DNA of 64,000 bases from Comamonas sp. SCN 65-56 (lineage in GTDB: Bacteria > Pseudomonadota > Gammaproteobacteria > Burkholderiales > Burkholderiaceae_C), in the NCBI RefSeq assembly GCF_001724135.1, contig NZ_MEDS01000001.1:186001-250000 (forward strand). Direction: 5' to 3'. Made by a program: the position numbers and the translations under genes. This document shows positions 39,036 to 48,261 of the stretch, piece by piece (the first letter of the stretch is position 1; every line of letters starts with the position of its first letter). The notes below the pieces were generated by a model. That model saw only the letters and a program-made list of their open reading frames with translations. It was not told the origin of the DNA and made no database searches.

Positions 39036-40322
39036 TTACCGTGCAGGCACCAGCCGCTCGCTGCGAAAGATATCGCTGACCGATTCGCGCTCGCGGATCA
39101 GGTGGGCCGCGCTGCCATCCACCAATACCTCGGCGGGTCGTGCGCGGGTGTTGTAGGTGCTGCCCATGGCGCTGCAGTAGGCGCCGGCGGACAGCACGGC
39201 GAGCAGGTCGCCCGGCTGCACCGCCAGCGCCCGATCACGCCCCAGCCAGTCGCCGCTCTCGCAGATCGGGCCGACCACGTCGTACACCTGCGTTTCGCCG
39301 GCAGGCTTCTCGGTGAGCGGCACGATGCCGTGGAAGGCCTCGTACATCATCGGGCGTGGCAGGTCGTTCATCGCCGCATCCACGATGCAGAAATTCTTCT
39401 GCTCGCCGGGCTTGAGGTACAGCACCTCGGTGAGGCAGACACCGGCGTTGCCCACCAGCGAGCGGCCCGGCTCGATCATCAGCATGCGCTCGCCATAGCC
39501 GCGCGCATCGAGCCTGGCCAGCAGCTGGGCCCAGAGCGCATCGGCGGCTGGCGGCGTATCGCCCTGGTAATCGATGCCCAGGCCGCCGCCAAAATCGATG
39601 TGTTCGATCACGATGCCCGCAGCTTCGATGGTCTGCACCAGGTCGATCACGCGGTCCATGGCATCCAGGTAGGGCGTGGCTTCGGTGATCTGCGAGCCGA
39701 TGTGGCAGTCGATGCCCTTGACATGCAACCCCGGCAGGCTGGCCGCGCGCCGGTAGGTGGCGAGCACGCGCTCATGCGCGATACCGAACTTGTTGCCCTT
39801 GAGCCCGGTGGAGATATAGGGGTGCGTCTTGGCGTCGACGTTGGGGTTGACGCGGATACTCACTGGCGCGCGCACGCCCAAGGCCTGGGCCACGCTGCTG
39901 AGCACTTCCAGCTCGGCCTCGCTTTCGACATTGAAGCACCCTATGCCCGCCTTGAGCGCTTGTTGCATCTCGCCGCGCGTCTTGCCAACGCCCGAAAACA
40001 CCACGGTGGATGGATCGCCGCCCGCTGCCAGCACGCGCTCCAGTTCACCAGCGGAAACGATGTCAAACCCGCATCCAGCCTGCGCAAACAGCTGCAATAT
40101 GGCGAGTGACGAATTGGCCTTCATCGCATAGCAGATGCGCGCCTTGCGGCCGGCGAAGCCGCGCTGGTAGGCGGCCAGCGCCTGCAGCATGGCGGCACGC
40201 GAATACACGTACAGCGGTGTGCCGTGCTGCGTTGCGAGATCGGCGAGGCGAACGCCTTCAAGCTGCAACTGCCCCCGGGCGTAGTGCAGCTGGGGATGTC
40301 CGGGCATGGGGGAGGGGTTCAT
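39036..40322 (-). CDS. lysA: Diaminopimelate decarboxylase
   Basis: A 428-aa PLP enzyme converting meso-DAP to lysine. The PLP lysine is K68 (YAMKANSS). HIGSQI, GGGLGIDY and EPGRSLVGNAG bind phosphate and substrate, and CESGD with GAYCSAMGS completes the fold-III signature. It overlaps the lptM gene by ATGA, as is common in proteobacteria. Confidence 0.97.
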   Translation of the reverse strand: MNPSPMPGHPQLHYARGQLQLEGVRLADLATQHGTPLYVYSRAAMLQALAAYQRGFAGRKARICYAMKANSSLAILQLFAQAGCGFDIVSAGELERVLAAGGDPSTVVFSGVGKTRGEMQQALKAGIGCFNVESEAELEVLSSVAQALGVRAPVSIRVNPNVDAKTHPYISTGLKGNKFGIAHERVLATYRRAASLPGLHVKGIDCHIGSQITEATPYLDAMDRVIDLVQTIEAAGIVIEHIDFGGGLGIDYQGDTPPAADALWAQLLARLDARGYGERMLMIEPGRSLVGNAGVCLTEVLYLKPGEQKNFCIVDAAMNDLPRPMMYEAFHGIVPLTEKPAGETQVYDVVGPICESGDWLGRDRALAVQPGDLLAVLSAGAYCSAMGSTYNTRARPAEVLVDGSAAHLIRERESVSDIFRSERLVPAR

Positions 40323-40504
40323 GGTTGGGTGGCCGGTGGAGCGGCCTTCTTGGCGTCGGTGGTCGGGGCTGGCGTGGCAGGGGCAGCTGCAGCGGGCGAT
40401 GCCGCTGGCGGCGTGGGCAGGCGCAGCGGCCCGCGCTGACCGCAGGCGCCCAGTGCGAGCGCGCTGGCCATGAGCGCCGTGGTGAGCAGAAAGCCTTTGG
40501 TCAT
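40319..40504 (-). CDS. lptM: LptM-type small lipoprotein (YifL)
   Basis: A 61-aa lipoprotein with signal LLTTALMASALALGAC and lipobox ending at C24-G. The conserved GQRGPL core directly follows, and the rest is Pro/Ala-rich. LptM assists oxidative maturation of the LPS translocon LptD. It lies upstream of and overlaps lysA, the conserved order. Confidence 0.9.
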   Translation of the reverse strand: MTKGFLLTTALMASALALGACGQRGPLRLPTPPAASPAAAAPATPAPTTDAKKAAPPATQP

Positions 40505-40521
40505 GGTTTTGCGGTCGATGG

Positions 40522-42903
40522 TCAATGGCGGAAAAGATCCAGGATGCGGCTGCGCTCCTCGGCTGCAGGCGGGGGCGGAGCGTCGTTGCCCACGGGCGCG
40601 CTGCCCGCGCCGGTATCCGGCGCCAGACTGGTCACGCCGGCGCCGCGTGCGTATTCGTCGTAGTACCACTCGCCGCCCACATTGGTCACGCCCGGCGGTA
40701 CCGTCGGCTGCGTCACCGGCACGCCCTTGAGCGCGTACTGCATGAAATCGATCCAGATCGGCAGCGCCAGCCCGCCACCGGTCTCGCGGCTGCCGAGGTT
40801 GCGCGGCTGGTCGTAGCCTATCCAGGTGATGGCGGTCACCGTGGGCTGAAAGCCGGCAAACCAGGCATCCTGCGAGTCGTTGGTGGTGCCGGTCTTGCCG
40901 TACAGGTCAGGGCGCTTGAGCGTCGCCTGCGCGCGCGCTGCCGTGCCCGAGCGCGCCACTTCGTTGAGCAGGCTGTCCATCACGAAGGCGTTGCGCGGGC
41001 TGATGGCCTGCGCCAGAGTGTCGACGGCAGGTGGCTGGTACTGCGCCACTACACGGTCCTTCTGGTCCGTGATGCGTGTGATGAGGTAAGGGCTCACTAG
41101 ATGGCCACCGTTGGCGAAGACGGAGTAGGCCGCCGCCATCTGCAAGGGCGTGACCGAGCCTGCGCCCAGCGCCATCGTCAGATAGGCCGGGTGCCTGGCG
41201 GCGTCAAAGCCGAAATGGGTCGCCCAGGTCTGTGCGGTCTTGGGGCCGATGGCCTGCAGGACCCGGATCGAGATCATGTTCTTGGATTTGGCCAGGCCTG
41301 TGCGCAGCGTCATCGGGCCGTCGTACTTGCTGTCGTAGTTTTTGGGCTCCCACGGCTTGCCGCCGGTCTGCTCGGCGCTGAAGAACAGCGGGGCGTCATC
41401 GATCACGGTCGAGGGCGTGAAACCCTTCTCCAGGGCCGCCGAATAAATGAAGGGCTTGAAGCTGGACCCCGGCTGGCGCCAAGCCTGGGTGACGTGGTTG
41501 AATTTGTTCTTCTGGAAGTCGAAACCGCCCACCAGCGCCTGGATGGCGCCGCTGCGCGGATCGATGGCGACGAAGGCGCCCTCCACTTCCGGCAGCTGGG
41601 TGATCTCCCAGGTCTGCTTGGGCGTCTGCACGATGCGCACCACTGCGCCGCGGCGCAGCTTGATGGCGGGTGGCGCCTTGTCGGCCAGGCCGGACTGCAC
41701 CGGCTTGAGCCCGTCACCGGTGATCTCTATGGTCTGACCATCGGCGCGTGACACCACCACTTTTTTGGCACTGGCCTCCAGCACCACCGCGGCCAGCACT
41801 TCGCCATTGTCCGGGTGGCCGGCCAGGGTGTCATCGATCACGTCTTCGGCGGCTTCTGCTGCCGCCGGCAAGGTCACGAAAGCCTCTGGCCCGCGGTAGT
41901 GCTGACGACGTTCGTAATTCATGATGCCCTGGCGCAGGGCAGCATAGGCGGCGTCCTGTTCGCCCGCGCGCAGCGTGGTGTAGACATTGAGCCCGCGCGT
42001 GTAGGCATCGCTGCCGTACTGGGCATAGACCAGCTGGCGTGCCATCTCGGCGGCGTACTCGGCATGCACGCGCGTGCCTTCGCCCGGCGTACGCAGCTTG
42101 ATCGGCTCCGCCTTGGCCGCCTTGGCCTGCTCGGCGGTGATGAAACCGTTCTCCAGCATGCGGTCAATGATGTAGAGCTGGCGCGCGCGTGCCCGCTTGG
42201 GGTTGCTGATCGGGTTGTAGGCCGAGGGCGCCTTGGGCAGACCCGCGAGCATGGCGGCCTCGCCGATGGTGATGGCCTTGAGCGGCTTGCCGTAATAGGC
42301 CTCTGCCGCAGCGGCAAAGCCATAGGCGCGGTTGCCCAGGTAGATCTGGTTCATGTAGATCTCGAGGATCTGGTTCTTCGTCAGCAGGTGTTCCAGCTTG
42401 AAGGTCAGCAGCAGCTCATAGATCTTGCGCGTGTAGGTTTTCTCCGACGACAGATAGACATTGCGCGCCACCTGCATGGTGATGGTCGACGCGCCCTGGC
42501 TCTTGATGCGCCCCAGGTTGGCCAGCGCCGCGCGCAGCACGCCCTTGTAATCCACGCCGCCATGTTCAAAGAAACGCGCGTCCTCCACGGCCAGCACCGC
42601 ATTGGTCATGATGGGCGGGATGTCCTTGATCGGGGTGAGGGTGCGGCGCTCTTCGCCGAATTCCCCCAACAGCGCACCTTCGACCGAAAAAACCCGCAGC
42701 GGCAGCTTGGGGTGGTAGTCGGCCAGGTCCGAAATATCCGGCAGATGGGGATAGGCCATGGCCAGGCCAATGCCAATCAGCAGCACGCCCGCCGCCACGC
42801 CGGCCAATGCCAGACCGGCGAGCCACGCGAAGGCACGGATCACCCAATGGATTGCGGAGGTTTTCTTGGCAGGGGGAGTGGAGCGAGCGGATTCCGAAGG
42901 CAT
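40522..42903 (-). CDS. mrcA: Penicillin-binding protein 1A, bifunctional peptidoglycan synthase
   Basis: A 793-aa inner-membrane enzyme. The TM anchor is about 24-50. The glycosyltransferase (GT51) domain carries catalytic E107 in VEDARFFEHGG. An OB-like domain lies between about 340 and 440. The transpeptidase has S480-x-x-K483 (SSFK), S540-K-N and K670-T-G. All catalytic residues are present. It is divergent from pilM, an arrangement I believe is conserved in beta- and gammaproteobacteria. Ends 17 bp before lptM. Confidence 0.97.
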   Translation of the reverse strand: MPSESARSTPPAKKTSAIHWVIRAFAWLAGLALAGVAAGVLLIGIGLAMAYPHLPDISDLADYHPKLPLRVFSVEGALLGEFGEERRTLTPIKDIPPIMTNAVLAVEDARFFEHGGVDYKGVLRAALANLGRIKSQGASTITMQVARNVYLSSEKTYTRKIYELLLTFKLEHLLTKNQILEIYMNQIYLGNRAYGFAAAAEAYYGKPLKAITIGEAAMLAGLPKAPSAYNPISNPKRARARQLYIIDRMLENGFITAEQAKAAKAEPIKLRTPGEGTRVHAEYAAEMARQLVYAQYGSDAYTRGLNVYTTLRAGEQDAAYAALRQGIMNYERRQHYRGPEAFVTLPAAAEAAEDVIDDTLAGHPDNGEVLAAVVLEASAKKVVVSRADGQTIEITGDGLKPVQSGLADKAPPAIKLRRGAVVRIVQTPKQTWEITQLPEVEGAFVAIDPRSGAIQALVGGFDFQKNKFNHVTQAWRQPGSSFKPFIYSAALEKGFTPSTVIDDAPLFFSAEQTGGKPWEPKNYDSKYDGPMTLRTGLAKSKNMISIRVLQAIGPKTAQTWATHFGFDAARHPAYLTMALGAGSVTPLQMAAAYSVFANGGHLVSPYLITRITDQKDRVVAQYQPPAVDTLAQAISPRNAFVMDSLLNEVARSGTAARAQATLKRPDLYGKTGTTNDSQDAWFAGFQPTVTAITWIGYDQPRNLGSRETGGGLALPIWIDFMQYALKGVPVTQPTVPPGVTNVGGEWYYDEYARGAGVTSLAPDTGAGSAPVGNDAPPPPAAEERSRILDLFRH

Positions 42904-43136
42904 AACTGGCCCGTTGGCGGGAACCGGGCATTATAGAAATCACGCATCAGGGCCGGTTTCTGAATGCAAACACCAAGGAATCCGCGGCTGCGCCCGGCTG
43001 CATCCGCGTCGGCTTTTGACAACGTTTGGACGGCAAAAACGGGCTAATTCTCTTTCCTGCAGAACAACTTTGCTGCTAGCATGCAAGTGACGTGTCAACT
43101 TTTGTTGCATTGTTTAAAACATCCACGGGGGGTCAC

Positions 43137-44216
43137 TTGATTTCATTGGGGTCGTTGTTCAGTCGCCAGCCGGCCCCCTTGTTGGGGATTGACGTGAGCT
43201 CGTCCAGTGCCAAATTGGTCGAACTCAGTCGTGACGCCGCCGGCGCGTGGGTGCTCGAGCGGTGTGCCATTGAACCCCTGGAGCAGGGCTGGATCACCGA
43301 TGGCAACATCGAAAAATTCGACGAAGTGGCCGACGCCGTGAAGCGCCTGGTCAAGAAGAGCGGCTCGCGCACCAAGAACGTCGCGCTCGCGCTGCCCAGT
43401 TCGGCAGTGATCTCCAAACGCATCACGCTGCCTGCGGACATGACCGACCAGGAAATGGAAGTGCAGGTGGAGTCCGAGGCCAATCAATACATACCGTTTT
43501 CGCTCGACGAGGTGAGCCTGGATTTCTGCGTCATTGGCCCGAGCAAGACGGCACCGGGCGATGTGGATGTGCTGATTGCCGCATCGCGGCGCGAGCGGGT
43601 GCAGGACCGCGAAGGCTTGGCTGAGGCGGCGGGCCTGAAGTCCGTGATCGTGGATGTTGAGTCGCATGCCGCCAGGCTGGCCGCCGGGCGTCTGGTGCAG
43701 GAGATGCCGAACAAGGGCCAGGATGCGGTGGTGGCCCTGTTCGAGGTCGGCTCCATGACCACCAGCATGCAGATCATGCGCAACGACGAGGTGCTGTACG
43801 AGCGTGATCAGGGCTTTGGTGGCGCGCAATTGACGCAGCACATCGTGCGCCAATACGGGTTTTCGCTCGAAGAGGCGGAAACCAAGAAGCGCAACGACGA
43901 TCTGCCCGAGGATTACCGCAGCACGGTGCTGCAGCCTTTCGTCGAAGGCATGGCGCAGGACATTGGGCGCGCCTTGCAGTTTTTCTTCACCAGCACACCG
44001 TATAACCGGGTGGATCGCATTTTGATCGCTGGTGGTTCGGCGGCGCTGCAGGGGCTTACCGAGGCGGTGACGGCGGGCACCGGGTTTGCTGCCGCCATCG
44101 CCAATCCGTTTGATGGCATGGAAGTCGGCGGGGCAGTGCGTGCCAAGAAAATGGCGCGCGAGGCACCCGCCTACCTGACGGCATGCGGCCTGGCCATGCG
44201 GAGGTTTCTGCAGTGA
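43137..44216 (+). CDS. pilM: Type IV pilus inner-membrane platform protein PilM
   Basis: A 359-aa actin-like cytoplasmic protein that binds the PilN N-terminus. The start is placed at TTG 43137 because GGGGGG (43127-43132) stands 4-5 nt upstream and because the encoded ISLGSLF then matches the family N-terminus. A GTG 45 nt earlier has no Shine-Dalgarno sequence. LLGIDVSSSSAKLVEL is the phosphate-1 loop of the actin fold, and ILIAGGSAALQGL the adenosine loop. First gene of pilMNOPQ; GTGA overlap with pilN. The 233-bp spacer from mrcA has a TTGACA near 43015 without a clear -10. Confidence 0.95.
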   Translation: MISLGSLFSRQPAPLLGIDVSSSSAKLVELSRDAAGAWVLERCAIEPLEQGWITDGNIEKFDEVADAVKRLVKKSGSRTKNVALALPSSAVISKRITLPADMTDQEMEVQVESEANQYIPFSLDEVSLDFCVIGPSKTAPGDVDVLIAASRRERVQDREGLAEAAGLKSVIVDVESHAARLAAGRLVQEMPNKGQDAVVALFEVGSMTTSMQIMRNDEVLYERDQGFGGAQLTQHIVRQYGFSLEEAETKKRNDDLPEDYRSTVLQPFVEGMAQDIGRALQFFFTSTPYNRVDRILIAGGSAALQGLTEAVTAGTGFAAAIANPFDGMEVGGAVRAKKMAREAPAYLTACGLAMRRFLQ

Positions 44217-44824
44217 TATTGATCAACCTGCTCCCGCACCGCGAAGCCGCGCGCAAGCGCCGCCGTGAGTCGTTTCAGGCCGTCATGCTGCTGTCGGCCA
44301 TCGTCGGCCTGCTGATCGCCGGTGGCATTTATCTCTGGTTCCAGAACATGATCCAGAACCAGCAGGAACGCAACAACTTCATCAAGAGTGAAACAGCCAT
44401 CCTTGAAAAGCAGATCGCCGAAATTGCCAATATTGAACAAGAAATCGCGGCCCTGAGCGCGCGGCAGAAAGCCGTCGAGGATTTGCAGGCAGACCGCAAT
44501 CTGCCCGTGCACATGCTCAATGAATTGGTGCTGCAGTTGCCTGACGGGGTCTACCTCACGAGCCTTGGGCAGACCAACCAGACCGTCAGCCTCAAGGGGA
44601 TGGCGCAATCCAATGAGCGCGTCTCGGAAATGTTGCGCAATCTGTCGGACAACACGCCGTGGTTCTCCAAGCCGCAGCTGGCGGAAATCGTGGCAGCCAA
44701 CATCTCGCTTTCGCCGCGTGACCAGCGCCGTGTGGCGGCATTCACCCTCAGTTTCAACCTTGCACGCAGCGCTGAAGCCAAGAAAGCGGCTGAACAGGCG
44801 ACTGCGACCACTGGGAAGAAATAG
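44213..44824 (+). CDS. pilN: Type IV pilus alignment protein PilN
   Basis: A 203-aa bitopic inner-membrane protein. The GTG start at 44213 overlaps the pilM stop and follows GGAGG. The cytoplasmic N-terminal motif INLLPHRE binds PilM. A TM segment spans about 23-43, and a coiled coil (about 50-85) precedes a ferredoxin-like domain. Confidence 0.95.
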   Translation: MILINLLPHREAARKRRRESFQAVMLLSAIVGLLIAGGIYLWFQNMIQNQQERNNFIKSETAILEKQIAEIANIEQEIAALSARQKAVEDLQADRNLPVHMLNELVLQLPDGVYLTSLGQTNQTVSLKGMAQSNERVSEMLRNLSDNTPWFSKPQLAEIVAANISLSPRDQRRVAAFTLSFNLARSAEAKKAAEQATATTGKK

Positions 44825-44826
44825 CC

Positions 44827-45519
44827 ATGGCGACAAAGAACAAAAAGCAGGGGGTCGATTTCGCCAAGATCCAGGAGGGTTTGCGGCGGCAGTTCCAGAA
44901 TCTCGACCCCAAGGACCCATCGCTCTGGCCCCAGCTTCCCAAGGTGCTGTTGTGCATTGGCATTGCGGTTGTGGTGGCGGCAGCGCTCTGGTTTGCCAAG
45001 ATCAATGAATACCAGGACGAATTGACGGCCGAACAGGCGAAGGAACAGTCACTCAAGGACGATTACCAGAAAAAGCTGGTCAAAGCGGTCAGCCTGGATG
45101 CGCTCAAGAAGCAGCGCGAGCAAATCCAGCAATATGTGATTCAGCTCGAGAAACAACTGCCGAGCAAGGCCGAGATGCCGGCGCTGCTGTCGGATATCAA
45201 CCAGGCCGGCCTGGGGCGAAGCCTGCAGTTCGAATTGTTCCGTCCGGGGCAGATCATCACGCGCGATTACTACGCAGAGCTGCCGATTGCCATTCGCGTG
45301 ACCGGGCGTTACCACGACATGGGTGAGTTTGCGTCGGACGTTGCCAAGCTGTCGCGTATCGTGACGCTCAACGATTTGAAGGTCGCGCCTGTCGATGCCA
45401 AGGATGCCCCTGGGGGCGTACTGAGAATGGATGCCACGGCGCGCACATTCCGCTACCTGGATGCCAGTGAGATCGAAGCTCAAAGACAGGCCGCGGCGGC
45501 CAAGGACAAGAAACAATGA
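44827..45519 (+). CDS. pilO: Type IV pilus alignment protein PilO
   Basis: A 230-aa bitopic protein that dimerises with PilN. A short cytoplasmic N-terminus is followed by a TM at about 39-56, a coiled coil (about 60-110) and a periplasmic ferredoxin-like domain with PGQIITRDYYAELPIAIRVTG in two parts. It starts 2 bp after pilN and overlaps pilP by 4 bp. Confidence 0.95.
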   Translation: MATKNKKQGVDFAKIQEGLRRQFQNLDPKDPSLWPQLPKVLLCIGIAVVVAAALWFAKINEYQDELTAEQAKEQSLKDDYQKKLVKAVSLDALKKQREQIQQYVIQLEKQLPSKAEMPALLSDINQAGLGRSLQFELFRPGQIITRDYYAELPIAIRVTGRYHDMGEFASDVAKLSRIVTLNDLKVAPVDAKDAPGGVLRMDATARTFRYLDASEIEAQRQAAAAKDKKQ

Positions 45520-46073
45520 TGATGCGCCAATCAGCATTTCTTGCACTTGCCTGCGCCGCCACCCTTCTGGCGGGTTGCCAGCCGTCCGGGCAGGATGATC
45601 TGCGCCAGTGGATGGCAGATTTGAAGGCCAATACCAAGCCGCGTGTCACTCCGTTGAAGGAGCCGGTCCAGTTTGTTCCCCAGGCCTATGTGGCGGAAAG
45701 CGGTACCGACCCGTTCAATCCGCAGAAACTCACCCAGGCCTTGCGCCGCGATTCTCAGGATGTGGCAAGCAATGCGTCGCTGATTGCGCCTGAACTTGCA
45801 AGACGCAAGGAGCCTTTGGAAGCCTACCCGCTGGACACCATCAAGATGGTGGGCAGCATGACCAAGAGCGGCAAACCCACTGCGTTGGTGACGGTCGACA
45901 AATTGCTGTACCAGGTCCAGGTGGGCAACTACTTGGGACAAAACTACGGGAAGATTCTGGCCATTACAGAGACAAACATGCAAATAAGAGAAATTGTCCA
46001 GGATCAATCAGGAGATTGGGTGGAGCGCATGACGACGCTTGATTTGCAAGAGGGAACCGGGAGTACAAAATGA
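45516..46073 (+). CDS. pilP: Type IV pilus lipoprotein PilP
   Basis: A 185-aa inner-membrane lipoprotein (lipobox LLAGC) that links PilNO to the secretin. The C-terminal beta domain contains YPLDTIKMVGSM and LYQVQVGNYLGQNYGKI. It overlaps pilO and pilQ by 4 bp each, so the operon is translationally coupled. Confidence 0.95.
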   Translation: MMMRQSAFLALACAATLLAGCQPSGQDDLRQWMADLKANTKPRVTPLKEPVQFVPQAYVAESGTDPFNPQKLTQALRRDSQDVASNASLIAPELARRKEPLEAYPLDTIKMVGSMTKSGKPTALVTVDKLLYQVQVGNYLGQNYGKILAITETNMQIREIVQDQSGDWVERMTTLDLQEGTGSTK

Positions 46074-48241
46074 TGACGCGTAATGCCCATGTTGTTGCCA
46101 GATATTCCCGGGCGGCCGTTGCAGCCTTGGCGCTGGGTTTGGCTGCTGCCGGCGCTCATGCAGCCGGTGCGATTGAATCGGTGACCGGTTTTTCGCAAGG
46201 AGGTGCCGACGTATTGCGCATTGAGTTGTCGGAGGCTCCGGCGCAATTGCCCACTGGTTTTTCCATCCAGAGCCCGGCCCGCATTGCGCTGGATTTTGCC
46301 GATGTCACGAATGCCATGGGGCGCTCCCTCGTTGAGATCAACCAAGGCAACGTCCGCACGGCCAACGTGGTGCAGGTGGGCAATCGCACGCGCGTGGTGC
46401 TCAACCTCAAGCAGCCCACCACTTACCGGTCCGAGCTGCAGGGCAAGACGGTGGTGGTGTCGCTCGAACCGGTGGCCGGCGCTTCGGTGGCCATGACGCC
46501 GGTGGTGGCGCAGGCTGCCACCGCGCCCGCGGCGGCTACTGCCGATGTCACGGCGCTCAAGGATCTGGATTTCAAGCGCACGGCCGACGGTGCCGGCCGG
46601 GTTGTTCTGCAACTGGGCAGCAGCGATGTTGGCGTGGATGTGCAGCAGCACGGCAAGGACCTGGTGCTGGATATTCCCCGCACCACGCTGCCGGAAGGCT
46701 TGCGCAGGCGCCTGGATGTCACCGATTTCGGCACCCCGGTGCAGACGATCACCGCCACGCAGCAGGGTGAGCGCGTGCGCATCACCATCAAGGCCGTGGG
46801 TGATTGGGAACACAGCGCCTACCAGAGCGATCAGCAGTTTGTGGTGGAGGTGCGCGCCAAGAAGGTGGATTTGAACAAGCTTGCGCAAGGCCCGAATTAC
46901 ACCGGGGAAAAGCTCTCGCTGAATTTTCAGAACATCGAAGTGCGCTCGCTGCTGCAGGTGATTGCCGACTTCACCAACTTCAACATCGTCACCTCCGATA
47001 CGGTTACGGGCTCCTTGACCCTGCGCCTGAAGGATGTTCCCTGGGATCAGGCGCTGCAGATCATCATGGATGCCAAGGGCTTGGGTATGCGCAAGACCGG
47101 CACGGTGCTGTGGATCGCGCCCAAGGACGAGCTCGACGAGCGCGAGAAGAAAGATCTGGAAGCGCTCAAGGCCAAGCAGGGGCTGGAACCGCTGCGCTCA
47201 CAGGCCTTCCAGCTCAACTATGCCAAGGCCACCGATCTGATGACCCAGCTCACTGGCGGCACCTTGCCGGGTGTGAGTGCTTCGTCAGGTTCCGGCGGCA
47301 ACAACAACCGCTTCTTGTCCGAGCGCGGCAGCGTGATGGCCGAGCCCAGGACCAACCAGCTGTTCGTCACCGACATTCCCGGCAAGCTCGAAGAGGTGGC
47401 AAGGCTGATCCAGTCGCTGGATGTGCCGGTGCGCCAGGTGATGATCGAGGCGCGCATTGTCGAGGCGCGTGATACTTTTGGGCGGTCGTTGGGCGTGCGC
47501 CTGGGCGGCGGCGATCTGCGGGCGCAAAAGGGCGGTGACGGCGGGTATGGCCTCTTTGGCAACAACCGCGTGGCACTGGGTACCGATTACACCAATGCGA
47601 CCAACTCCACTGGATTTGGCGGCCCGGTGAACGTGGGCGGAAATTTCGTCAATCTGCCGGCGTCGCTCTCGGGAATGACGAGTGGCGGAACGTTCGCCTT
47701 GTCGATTTTCAACGCCGCGGCCAATCGCTTCCTTTCCTTGGAGTTGTCGGCGATGGAAGCCGATGGTCAAGGCAAGATCATTTCCAGCCCGCGCGTCATT
47801 ACGGCGGACCAGACAAAAGCGATCATCAAACAGGGTACGCAAATACCGTATTCGCAAACGGCACCCAATGGCGCCACCACGGTGGCCTTCAAGGACGCCG
47901 TACTCCAGCTGGATGTGGCGCCGCAAATCACGCCGGAAGGCAACATCATCTTGCAGCTCGATGTGCACAAGGACAGTGTCGGCCAGATGACGGATACCGG
48001 TGTTCCTGCGATCGACACCAAGCAGATCACCACCCAGGTGCTGGTGGAAAACGGCGGCACCGTCGTGATTGGCGGCATCTTTGAGCTGGAAGAAACCAGC
48101 CAGGTCAACAAGGTGCCATTCCTGGGGGATGTCCCGATCGTCGGCAACCTGTTCAAGAACACCACCAAAACCGCGGACAAACGCGAAATGCTGGTCTTCA
48201 TTACACCCAAGGTCATTTCTGATCGTGGGCCGATACGTTGA
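46070..48241 (+). CDS. pilQ: Type IV pilus secretin PilQ
   Basis: A 723-aa outer-membrane secretin through which the pilus passes. Signal peptide about 1-33. Two AMIN peptidoglycan-binding domains (about 37-130 and 165-260), the N0/N1 region (ISLNFQNIEVRSLL-like) and the C-terminal secretin core (VMIEARIVEA, KIISSPRVITADQTKAII, VVIGGIFE, PFLGDVPIVGNLFK) appear in order. A Gly/Asn-rich stretch lies before the core. Last pil gene of the set. Confidence 0.96.
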   Translation: MMTRNAHVVARYSRAAVAALALGLAAAGAHAAGAIESVTGFSQGGADVLRIELSEAPAQLPTGFSIQSPARIALDFADVTNAMGRSLVEINQGNVRTANVVQVGNRTRVVLNLKQPTTYRSELQGKTVVVSLEPVAGASVAMTPVVAQAATAPAAATADVTALKDLDFKRTADGAGRVVLQLGSSDVGVDVQQHGKDLVLDIPRTTLPEGLRRRLDVTDFGTPVQTITATQQGERVRITIKAVGDWEHSAYQSDQQFVVEVRAKKVDLNKLAQGPNYTGEKLSLNFQNIEVRSLLQVIADFTNFNIVTSDTVTGSLTLRLKDVPWDQALQIIMDAKGLGMRKTGTVLWIAPKDELDEREKKDLEALKAKQGLEPLRSQAFQLNYAKATDLMTQLTGGTLPGVSASSGSGGNNNRFLSERGSVMAEPRTNQLFVTDIPGKLEEVARLIQSLDVPVRQVMIEARIVEARDTFGRSLGVRLGGGDLRAQKGGDGGYGLFGNNRVALGTDYTNATNSTGFGGPVNVGGNFVNLPASLSGMTSGGTFALSIFNAAANRFLSLELSAMEADGQGKIISSPRVITADQTKAIIKQGTQIPYSQTAPNGATTVAFKDAVLQLDVAPQITPEGNIILQLDVHKDSVGQMTDTGVPAIDTKQITTQVLVENGGTVVIGGIFELEETSQVNKVPFLGDVPIVGNLFKNTTKTADKREMLVFITPKVISDRGPIR

Positions 48242-48261
48242 ATTTCGAAGGTAGAGAGCAC

